Assembly (NCBI GenBank): GCA_018372555.1
Contig: JAHAIU010000104.1
Coordinates: 1 to 9,500, forward strand
DNA: 9,500 nucleotides
Direction of reading: 5' to 3'
From: Clostridium sp.
GTDB taxonomy: Bacteria; Bacillota; Clostridia; Clostridiales; Clostridiaceae
Part shown: positions 1 through 5,752 of the stretch, piece by piece
How positions within the stretch are numbered: the first letter of the stretch is position 1
Layout: every line of letters begins with the position of its first letter
Notes under the pieces: generated by a model
Told to the model about the DNA's origin: nothing
The model's input: only the letters and a program-made list of their open reading frames with translations
The model's database searches: none
Translations under genes and position numbers: made by a program

Positions 1-608
1 GCTATAGAAGTAGCTAAAGCAGCTCCAGCAACTCCCATTGGTTTTGCCCCTAGGTTACCAAATATAAATACCCAGTTTAAGAAGGCATTACATATAACTC
101 CTATTAAACTAGCATACATTGGAGTTTTAGGTTGTTCCGAGCTTCTTAATGCCGATGAAAAACCTTGAGTGAAATTAGTAAATATAAAAGTAATTCCTAT
201 TATTCTTAAATATTGACTTCCAAGCTCTATTACCATTGTGTCCCTAGATAATACTCCCATTATCGACTCAGCAAAAATAAGCGCAGCTCCACCAAATACT
301 ATAGATGCAATAAATCCTATGCTTAAGTCTAATCCTAATACCTTCTTTATACTCTTAACATCTTTCTTTCCCCAATACTGAGACATAAATACGCTTGCTC
401 CAGCATTTATTCCTGAAAGGCATAGCGTAAAAATAAAGAAGTATTGATTTGCTAGTCCAACTGCAGCAATTGCTTCTTCTCCTAACTTCCCTATCATTAG
501 ATTATCTACTAAGTTTAATGACGATGTTATAAAGCTTTGCAATGTTATTGGCAATGCCAGTGTAAGCATCGTTGTTATAAAAGCCTTATCTTTAAATACT
601 TTCCTCAT
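1..608 (-). CDS. MATE family multidrug/cation efflux transporter, N-terminal part (3' end outside window)
   Basis: The reverse strand encodes 202 residues from an ATG at 608-606 with no stop before the window edge, so a little under half of a usual ~450-residue MATE protein is present. The start is set by a strong AGGAGG site 5-6 bases upstream (about 612-620). The protein opens MRKVFKDKAFITTMLTLALP and is followed by hydrophobic segments near residues 12-34, 48-70, 90-113, 130-150 and 162-182. Typical MATE features are 'LVDNLMIGKLGEEAIAAVGLANQ' in the first loop/second helix region, an 'ALRSSEQPKTPM' stretch and a 'GVAGAALATSI' stretch near the cut. MATE proteins are inner-membrane Na+- or H+-coupled exporters of drugs or metabolites. 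The substrate cannot be told here. A decayed TetR-type gene lies divergently upstream and a terminator-like hairpin lies in the leader. Family assignment is secure. Confidence 0.93.
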   Translation of the reverse strand, partial: MRKVFKDKAFITTMLTLALPITLQSFITSSLNLVDNLMIGKLGEEAIAAVGLANQYFFIFTLCLSGINAGASVFMSQYWGKKDVKSIKKVLGLDLSIGFIASIVFGGAALIFAESIMGVLSRDTMVIELGSQYLRIIGITFIFTNFTQGFSSALRSSEQPKTPMYASLIGVICNAFLNWVFIFGNLGAKPMGVAGAALATSI

Positions 609-652
609 GACTTCCTCCTAGGTTTACTATTAAATTTTTATTTTTTACAAAG

Positions 653-701
653 AAAAAAGAGCAAATGGGTAGTCAAGCCGCCCATCTGCTCTTTGCTTAC
701 G
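653..701 (-). terminator. Intrinsic terminator-like hairpin in the 5' leader of the MATE gene (possible attenuator)
   Basis: Read on the minus strand, AAAGAGCA pairs with TGCTCTTT (8 bp). After one A/C mismatch, ATGGG pairs with CCCAT (5 bp), leaving an 11-base loop. The right arm runs straight into a U-rich tract (TTTTTTCTTT). On the plus strand no U tract follows, so it works only in the minus direction, about 50 bases before the MATE ATG. A terminator between a gene's promoter region and its RBS suggests attenuation. No antiterminator pairing or known riboswitch core could be recognised upstream. Confidence 0.7.
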
Positions 702-717
702 TATAATTACTCTTGAT

Positions 718-764
718 ATTTTCTTATAATAAAAGAAGTTTGTCAAGGTAATTAACCTAACCTT
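718..764 (-). promoter_or_regulatory. Weak candidate MATE promoter region with a palindrome over its -35 box
   Basis: On the minus strand a perfect TTGACA lies at 746-741. No good -10 box sits 16-18 bases downstream (the sequence there reads roughly GAAAAT or AAAATA at 723-717), so the promoter call is weak. The 20-bp imperfect palindrome AAGGT...ACCTT at 745-764 overlaps the -35 box. Its size and place would suit a TetR-family operator, and a TetR remnant follows directly on the plus strand. The link is inference. Confidence 0.3.
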
Positions 765-780
765 ATACGAATCAACACAG

Positions 781-1027
781 CTAGTCAGTACTTTTACTGA
801 TGTTAATATTAAGAAACTTTCTACAGATATTATAAATATAATTTCTATATAACTATTCTCAAGAAGAAAATACCTATATTATAAAAACCTTAAGAAGCTG
901 CCTTCATGGATTTATAAGCTTTGAACAAAATAAGCTGTTTGAAATGTCTACTTTAATAGATAAAAGCTTTGCTGCTGGGTTAGGTTTAATAATTAATGGT
1001 ATTGAAGACAAGTATAAAAATATATAA
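781..1027 (+). pseudogene. TetR-family regulator remnant (C-terminal ligand domain only, frameshifted)
   Basis: The plus-strand frame ending in TAA at 1025-1027 reads YSQEENTYIIKTLRSCLHGF, then ISFEQNKLFEMSTLIDKSFA, then AGLGLIINGIEDKYKNI. This matches the C-terminal domain pattern of one TetR subgroup: an 'R.LRS.LHGF.S.E' motif, then 'SF..GL..II.G'. The 20-odd residues that should come before it (TDVNIKKLSTDIINIISI) lie one frame off, ending at TAA 850-852, so a one-base frameshift falls near 845-850. No DNA-binding helix-turn-helix coding sequence is found between here and the MATE start, so the N-terminal half is lost. The 5' limit is approximate. It was probably the divergent regulator of the MATE gene and can no longer act as one. 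Confidence 0.72.
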
Positions 1028-1030
1028 GTG

Positions 1031-1072
1031 AAAAGCTCACTAGCCTTGTATTAACTTGGCTTGTGAGCTTTT
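1031..1072. terminator. Strong hairpin, likely terminator between tetR remnant and licT
   Basis: AAAAGCTCAC at 1031-1040 pairs perfectly with GTGAGCTTTT. After one T/T mismatch, AGCC pairs with GGCT, leaving a 12-base loop. Both arms end in four Ts on their 3' side, so it could work in either direction: for the tetR remnant (3 bases after its stop) or for the bglP-GH1-licT operon (about 100 bases beyond the licT stop). The short U tracts lower certainty about efficiency. Confidence 0.7.
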
Positions 1073-1169
1073 ACTGGTATATAAATTAATTTTTTACTTA
1101 TAATATCATATTAATACTTAAAACAACATATAAGCTTGCCTATTTCAACTGTCTAATTTTTATCATCAT

Positions 1170-2018
1170 TTATTCATTGCCACCTAATTCACCAATAATT
1201 TTATGAATATGTATCATTAAATATAGCTCCTCTTGTACTGGTAATTCTCTTGAAAACTCAGTGTAAATATATGCCCTAATCTTTTTAACGCACTCATATT
1301 CTGCCTTACAATTATTACGTACTTGCTCATAAATAAAATCAACATCTTCTTTTGTTGGCTCATTGGCAAGAAACCTTTGAGTAAAAGTCTTTAGATGCGT
1401 TACAAAACGCTTATAATAAAAAGATTCTTTATTATAAACTATTGAGAAATTATAATGAACAATTTGCAAAATAGCATTAACAATTTTAGAGCTTATTTTG
1501 TTTCTATCACTATATTGATTATCTTGCTGGGCATTTATAAAGTGTCCAGCTATATTTGCAATTTCTTCTTCAGGAAGTTCTAAACCTAGGTATTCCTTAA
1601 GAACTTTAAGTGCATAAACTCCAATATCATATTCTTTAGGACTTAATTCCCTTATTTCATCTAGATAGTAATTTTCAATTAGAATACCATCCTTAAAACG
1701 TCTTACTGCAAAAGCAATATGATCAGTTAAAGCTAAATATATATGGTTCATAAGTTTTAAGTCATACTTTTCTACTGCATAAACAATTATCGCTTGAGCT
1801 ATATTGAAATATTCTGCATCTATTTCTGATGCTAACTCAACAATATTTCTCTTTATAGTCTCATCTCTAAGAACAAAAGTCTTTTCAATATCTTCTTTAT
1901 TTAACTCAGACCCTATTTTATGATTATGACCAATACCTTTTCCCATCAAAATTATTTCTTTTTCATTATCATCCTTTGCAAGCAGCAAGGAATTATTTAA
2001 TACTTTTGTAATATGCAT
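1170..2018 (-). CDS. licT: BglG/LicT-family transcriptional antiterminator (CAT-RBD, PRD1, PRD2)
   Basis: This 282-residue protein binds the RAT element in the leader of the beta-glucoside operon and stops the overlapping terminator from forming. The RNA-binding CAT domain covers residues 1-55 (MHITKVLNNSLLLA, then GKGIGHNHKIG, typical of the family). PRD1 spans about 70-170 and PRD2 about 175-280. The four phosphorylation-site histidines are where LicT has them: H100 (LTDH), H159 (AGHF), H208 (VTHL) and H270 (LMIH). By family knowledge, the EII permease phosphorylates PRD1 to switch it off when sugar is absent, and HPr phosphorylates PRD2 to activate it, adding carbon catabolite control. The start has a GGAG site 8 bases upstream. 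It is the last gene of the operon, 28 bases after the GH1 gene, so it is made under its own control. All key residues are intact. Confidence 0.95.
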   Translation of the reverse strand: MHITKVLNNSLLLAKDDNEKEIILMGKGIGHNHKIGSELNKEDIEKTFVLRDETIKRNIVELASEIDAEYFNIAQAIIVYAVEKYDLKLMNHIYLALTDHIAFAVRRFKDGILIENYYLDEIRELSPKEYDIGVYALKVLKEYLGLELPEEEIANIAGHFINAQQDNQYSDRNKISSKIVNAILQIVHYNFSIVYNKESFYYKRFVTHLKTFTQRFLANEPTKEDVDFIYEQVRNNCKAEYECVKKIRAYIYTEFSRELPVQEELYLMIHIHKIIGELGGNE

Positions 2019-2046
2019 ACTAAAAACTCCAATATAATTATTATAT

Positions 2047-3453
2047 CTATTTTATTATACCATTATTTTTAATAACTTCTTTATACCAATAAAAACTATC
2101 TTTCCTTATTCTTTGTAGATCTAAAATATCATGATCCATTCTATTTACATAAACAAGACCATAACGCTTCTTAAACCCTTGGGCTGAACTTAGAAGATCC
2201 ATAAATGACCATGGGCAGTATCCTAACATTTCTACTCCATCTTTAATAGCTAATTCACATGCATTTATATGATTTCTTAAATAATCTATACGATATTCAT
2301 CATGAACTTGCCCATCTTCTAGTGTATCGTGTGCACCTAATCCGTTCTCAGTTATTATTATAGGTAAATGATATCTTTGCCAATATTCATTTAATGCAAC
2401 TCTAAGACCTGATGGATCAATTGCAGCTCCGTATTCTGACGCCTTTAAATTAGGATTCATTGACATTTTAAATAATCCATAAATGCTATAATCAACAGTA
2501 CCCTCTCTTAGTCCAAAAGGATGTTCATCATCAACTGGTAAAGCCTCCGCACAGTTTGTTCTATAATAGTTTATAGCTATAAAATCCATTTTAGCTTTTT
2601 TTAAAACTTCTTTATCTTCTTCTGGCATATATGGCATTACATTTCTCTTCTTAAGATACTCCATATAGTATCCTGGGTACTCACCATAGTAATGCATATC
2701 AAGAGTAGAATAAACTTTAAAATTATCATTCATTCTTGCTGCAAAAACATCCTCTGGTTTAGAAGTAAGAGGATAAGTTACAGATGAAGATACAGCTGCT
2801 CCAATTTGACTTCCTGGAATCATTTCATGACATGCATTAACTGCTAAAGCATGAGCTAAGCATAGATTATAATCCATTTGTGCACGCATTTTATCTATTT
2901 TCCACGGATCTGTTTCATCATAGATATTTATTCTTTCTTCCACTCTTACAATTAAATTATGTTCATTATGAGGCTGCCAATATTTAACCCTATCCCCAAA
3001 GTTCTCAAAACATATTTTTGCAAATCTTTCAAAAGCATATACAGTTTCTCTACCTTCCCAACCGTTATATCTTTCAACTAAAGCAAATGGCAAGTCAAAG
3101 TGATATAAAGTTACGAATGGTTCTATATCACATTCTATTAGTTTGTTTATTACCTTATTATAAAACTCTATTCCCTTTTGGTTTATTTCTCCTTCACCAT
3201 CTGGAATTATTCTTGCCCACGAAATTGAAAAACGATAAGTTTTCATTCCTAACTCTTTCATTAATTCAATATCTTTTTCATAGTTGTGATAAAAATCTGA
3301 TGCTACCTTAGTATCAGCTTGTATATCTGACTTTTTAAAGGAATTATAGTCTGCAACTGTCATCCCTTTATTATCTTCATCCCATGCTCCTTCTATTTGA
3401 AATGCTGAGGATGATGCTCCCCATAAAAAGTTTTTTGGAAATACTGTTTTCAT
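2047..3453 (-). CDS. bglA: GH1 6-phospho-beta-glucosidase
   Basis: This 468-residue glycoside hydrolase family 1 enzyme is cytoplasmic and cleaves phosphorylated aryl-beta-glucosides or cellobiose-6-phosphate delivered by the adjacent PTS permease. The N-terminal GH1 signature 'FPKNFLWGASSSAFQIEGAW' is at residues 5-24. The acid/base glutamate is E164 in 'PHNEHN', an uncommon version of the usual 'TFNEP/I' motif. The nucleophile is E369 in 'IITENGLGAHD'. The phosphate-binding set S422, K429, Y431 ('SSAQGFKKRYG') has the Ser-x6-Lys-x-Tyr spacing known for 6-phospho-glycosidases, which separates it from plain beta-glucosidases. Length is normal. An AGAAGGAG site about 8 bases before the ATG fixes the start. 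It is the middle gene of the operon, 117 bases after the permease gene. The exact substrate (salicin, arbutin, cellobiose or gentiobiose) cannot be read from the sequence. The symbol follows common use; bglH would serve equally. Confidence 0.94.
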   Translation of the reverse strand: MKTVFPKNFLWGASSSAFQIEGAWDEDNKGMTVADYNSFKKSDIQADTKVASDFYHNYEKDIELMKELGMKTYRFSISWARIIPDGEGEINQKGIEFYNKVINKLIECDIEPFVTLYHFDLPFALVERYNGWEGRETVYAFERFAKICFENFGDRVKYWQPHNEHNLIVRVEERINIYDETDPWKIDKMRAQMDYNLCLAHALAVNACHEMIPGSQIGAAVSSSVTYPLTSKPEDVFAARMNDNFKVYSTLDMHYYGEYPGYYMEYLKKRNVMPYMPEEDKEVLKKAKMDFIAINYYRTNCAEALPVDDEHPFGLREGTVDYSIYGLFKMSMNPNLKASEYGAAIDPSGLRVALNEYWQRYHLPIIITENGLGAHDTLEDGQVHDEYRIDYLRNHINACELAIKDGVEMLGYCPWSFMDLLSSAQGFKKRYGLVYVNRMDHDILDLQRIRKDSFYWYKEVIKNNGIIK

Positions 3454-3521
3454 ATTCTAACTCCTTCTGTATATAATTTTATCAATACTCTAATCATTAG
3501 TTATTATGTAAATCTATTTTA

Positions 3522-3569
3522 ATTATACAGTCTCATTTCTATTTATCTATTCTTATTAAACTGTATAAT
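3522..3569 (-). repeat. 10-bp perfect inverted repeat between the permease and GH1 genes
   Basis: ATTATACAGT (3522-3531) and ACTGTATAAT (3560-3569) are perfect inverted copies separated by 28 AT-rich bases, immediately after the permease stop codon (3571-3573). In the operon mRNA this would form a long-loop hairpin. There is no U tract right after it, so it is not a clear terminator. It may be a processing or stability element, or a DNA operator. Function unknown. Confidence 0.5.
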
Positions 3570-3570
3570 A

Positions 3571-5442
3571 CTACTTATTCACTAAAGATATTATTGTATC
3601 CTTTGTTGATACATAGCTAGTTTCACATACTACTACATCAGCAAAGTCATATGTATTACTTACTATAACAGGTGTAGTAATATCATAACCAGCACTCTTT
3701 ATTTTATCTATATCAAAAGATATAAGTTTTTCACCTTTTTTTATAACATCACCTTGATTTACATGTTTTTCGAAATACTTTCCATTCAATTCTACTGTAT
3801 TAAGTCCAACGTGAATTAACATTTCTGCCCCATTATTAAGCTTTATTCCTACTGCATGTAATGTTGGGAATAAAGAAACTATTTCACAGTCAGCAGGTGC
3901 TGTAATAACTCCTTTTGTTGGTAATACAGCTATACCATTTCCCATAACCTTTGATGCAAATACGTCATCTTTTACTTCAGATAATGCAACATAGTTACCT
4001 TCAACTGGTGAAGTTATATCAAGGCTTGCTTCTTCATCTGATAAGATTGCATTTACCCTTTCTTCACTTGAAGTATCTTCTAAATCTTCAAATCCAATTA
4101 TATAAGTTAAAATAGCAGATCCAAAGAATGCTATAGCACATCCAGCTAAATAACTTAAGAATCCCATTGTTCCAGCTTCAGCATATACAGGAATTGTTAA
4201 AACTCCTTGGTTAGCAAATGCATTACCATAAGCTCCCCCCATTCCCATAATAGCACCACCAACAGCACCACATATTACTGCACATACCATTGGCTTTTTA
4301 AGTCTAAGGTTAGTACCATATATTGCAGGTTCTGTTATTCCGAATAAAGCAGTAACAGTAGCAGACATAGAAATTGTTTTTAAACCTTTATTTTTAGTTT
4401 TAAAGAATACTCCTAGAGCAGCTCCAGCTTGAGAAAAGTTTGCAGCTCCAGCAAATGCAAGAAGATTTTGTCTTCCTGTTTGAGCAACATCATTAATTCC
4501 TATAGGTAATAATGCTCTGTGAGCACCAAATATAACTAATACACACCATAATCCACCAACGAATGCACCACATAAAGCTGGGCTTAATTCATAAATATAT
4601 TGATAAGCAAAATTTATAGCATTACCGATATATATTCCTATTGGACCAAATAATATTAAAGTTGCAGGAAGCATTATAATTAATGAGAATGTTGGTACCA
4701 TTATTATCTTAACTACTTCTGGTACATACTTATCTAATACTTTTTCAACATATGAAAGAGCCCATATAGCAATTATTATTGGAATTACTGATGATGTATA
4801 AGTTGCTTTTGTTACTGATATCCCTAAAAATCTAACTGCTTCTTCACCAGCCATTAATGCTGTAAATGCAGGGTAACAAAGTGTAGCACCAAGCACCATA
4901 GATATAATTTTATTTGCATTAAATACTTTAGCTGCAGTATAACCTAATATAATAGGCATAAAGTAGAATATTGAATCAGCTAATGCATTAAATATAATAT
5001 AAGTTTGAGTTACTTTTATATCAACACCTTTTTGATTTAAAAAGTACATAGCTAAAACTGATAATATACCTTTTATCATACCTGCACCTGCTATAGCTGG
5101 TATTGTAGGTGTAAATATTCCAGCTACTGCAGAAAGAATAGAATTCATTACAGTTTGCTTTTCTCCATTGCCTTCATTTCCATTAGTACTACCTGATTGA
5201 GGTACAATCTTTATAACTTCATCATAAACTTTTTTCACTTTATTTCCAATTACAACTTGAATTTGTCCCATACTTTCGACAACAGTTATAACTCCTTCAA
5301 TTTTAGATAAAGCATCTTTATTTACCTTAGAAGAATTCTTAACTTTAAATCTAAGTCTTGTCATACAATGAGTTACTTCATTTATATTTTCTTTGCCACC
5401 TATCTTAGATAGGATTTCTTCAGCTATATTTTTATAATTCAT
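3571..5442 (-). CDS. bglP: PTS beta-glucoside-specific transporter, EIIBCA
   Basis: This 623-residue membrane permease takes up beta-glucosides and phosphorylates them on carbon 6 using phosphate passed from PEP through EI and HPr. Domains are in BCA order. EIIB (about 1-85) has the active cysteine C26 in 'THCMTRLRFKV'. EIIC (about 100-450) has many hydrophobic segments and the signature 'GITEPAIYG' at 368-376. EIIA (about 470-623) has the phospho-accepting H544 in 'MLIHVGLNTVEL' and the partner H529 in 'LHAVGIKL'. Length matches BglF/BglP proteins. A TTGGAGGA site sits 10 bases before the ATG. It is first in the operon, behind the RAT/terminator leader. When no sugar arrives, its EIIB domain is expected to phosphorylate LicT and shut the operon, so it is both transporter and sensor. 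All catalytic residues are present. Confidence 0.96.
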   Translation of the reverse strand: MNYKNIAEEILSKIGGKENINEVTHCMTRLRFKVKNSSKVNKDALSKIEGVITVVESMGQIQVVIGNKVKKVYDEVIKIVPQSGSTNGNEGNGEKQTVMNSILSAVAGIFTPTIPAIAGAGMIKGILSVLAMYFLNQKGVDIKVTQTYIIFNALADSIFYFMPIILGYTAAKVFNANKIISMVLGATLCYPAFTALMAGEEAVRFLGISVTKATYTSSVIPIIIAIWALSYVEKVLDKYVPEVVKIIMVPTFSLIIMLPATLILFGPIGIYIGNAINFAYQYIYELSPALCGAFVGGLWCVLVIFGAHRALLPIGINDVAQTGRQNLLAFAGAANFSQAGAALGVFFKTKNKGLKTISMSATVTALFGITEPAIYGTNLRLKKPMVCAVICGAVGGAIMGMGGAYGNAFANQGVLTIPVYAEAGTMGFLSYLAGCAIAFFGSAILTYIIGFEDLEDTSSEERVNAILSDEEASLDITSPVEGNYVALSEVKDDVFASKVMGNGIAVLPTKGVITAPADCEIVSLFPTLHAVGIKLNNGAEMLIHVGLNTVELNGKYFEKHVNQGDVIKKGEKLISFDIDKIKSAGYDITTPVIVSNTYDFADVVVCETSYVSTKDTIISLVNK

Positions 5443-5473
5443 AAAATAAGTCCTCCAATTTTCAATTGTGCAT

Positions 5474-5500
5474 TTTTATTTTATGGCCAATAAAATAAAA
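5474..5500 (-). repeat. A/T-only 11-bp hairpin in the bglP 5' untranslated region
   Basis: Plus-strand TTTTATTTTAT (5474-5484) and ATAAAATAAAA (5490-5500) pair perfectly around the loop GGCCA. It lies between the leader terminator's T run and the bglP RBS. The stem is all A/T, so the hairpin would be weak. It might help mRNA stability or act as a DNA site around TGGCCA. No known class recognised. Confidence 0.45.
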
Positions 5501-5501
5501 C

Positions 5502-5566
5502 AAAAAAAAGACCAAACCAAATAAATAGATTATACCTATGTTAATCTATAAAAATTGATTCGATCT
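5502..5566 (-). terminator. Leader terminator of the bgl operon, overlapping the RAT
   Basis: In the minus-strand RNA, AGATCGAATCAA (5566-5555) pairs along all 12 positions with UUGGUUUGGUCU (5520-5509), including several G-U pairs. Inside it, AUAGAUUA pairs perfectly with UAAUCUAU around a 7-base loop. Eight or so Us follow at 5509-5502. The first five bases of the stem are the last five of the RAT, so the two structures exclude each other, as LicT-type control requires. Confidence 0.88.
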
Positions 5567-5590
5567 TGCCTGCATTACCAGTAACACGTC
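5562..5590 (-). promoter_or_regulatory. RAT ribonucleic antiterminator, LicT/BglG target
   Basis: The 29-nt element on the minus strand contains GTTACTG...GCAGGCAA, the conserved core of BglG/SacY-family RATs, with apical CTG/CAG pairing. At its foot, the G-G/C-C pairs common in LicT RATs are replaced by G-A/U-C (5590-5589 with 5563-5562). This change keeps the pairing and so supports a working RNA. Its 3' end overlaps the leader terminator by five bases, and its binding protein LicT is encoded by the last gene of the same operon. Confidence 0.93.
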
Positions 5591-5620
5591 TACTTCTAAC
5601 ATATTCAAATTTGTATCCTC

Positions 5621-5649
5621 ATATTATCATAAACGTTTTCAAAAATCAA
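5621..5649 (-). promoter_or_regulatory. Promoter of the bglP-GH1-licT operon
   Basis: TTGATT (5649-5644), a 17-base spacer and TAATAT (5626-5621) form a good sigma-A promoter on the minus strand. Transcription would begin near 5615, about 25 bases before the RAT. A cre-like site sits in the spacer. Confidence 0.8.
5628..5641 (-). promoter_or_regulatory. cre-like CcpA operator within the bgl promoter
   Basis: TGAAAACGTTTATG matches the cre consensus TGWNANCGNTNWCA in all but the last two bases, with the palindromic core AAACGTTT. It lies between the -35 and -10 boxes, where bound CcpA would block RNA polymerase. Glucose repression of the operon is therefore likely. Confidence 0.72.
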
Positions 5650-5690
5650 CAGTAAAATTTAAATTTGTTTCCTAGAACCTTTTTTAGTCC

Positions 5691-5719
5691 TTGCTTTTAA
5701 ATTATAAATGGTATATTAT
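5691..5719 (+). promoter_or_regulatory. Promoter of the MFS transporter gene
   Basis: TTGCTT (5691-5696), a 17-base spacer and TATTAT (5714-5719) lie about 35 bases before the MFS ATG. The promoter is divergent from the bgl promoter, with about 40 bases between the two -35 boxes. The -10 box is embedded in a nested inverted repeat. Confidence 0.75.
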
Positions 5720-5741
5720 TCGTAATATAAATATACCATTT
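5706..5741. promoter_or_regulatory. Nested inverted repeat over the MFS -10 box and RBS edge, candidate GntR operator
   Basis: The outer arms are AAATGGTATAT (5706-5716) and ATATACCATTT (5731-5741), a perfect 11-bp match. A second palindrome, TATATTA-TTCG-TAATATA (5712-5729), is nested within. TGGT...ACCA ends are common in operators of FadR-type GntR proteins, and such a regulator is encoded as the second gene downstream. The right arm touches the GGAGG of the RBS, so an RNA role in translation is also possible. Operator status is inference. Confidence 0.6.
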
Positions 5742-5752
5742 GGAGGTTCAAT

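Noticed and set aside
653..764. Known riboswitch (ykkC/guanidine, preQ1, T-box) upstream of the MATE gene
   Set aside because: None of the conserved cores of these classes could be found; only a terminator-type hairpin is visible.
2961..2972. Loss of catalytic function in the GH1 enzyme because of the altered NEP motif
   Set aside because: The acid/base E164, nucleophile E369 and phosphate-binding S422/K429/Y431 are all present.
3018..3311. 97-codon plus-strand open frame
   Set aside because: It lies wholly inside the minus-strand GH1 gene, has no RBS, and its protein has no recognisable features; it is a shadow of the real gene.
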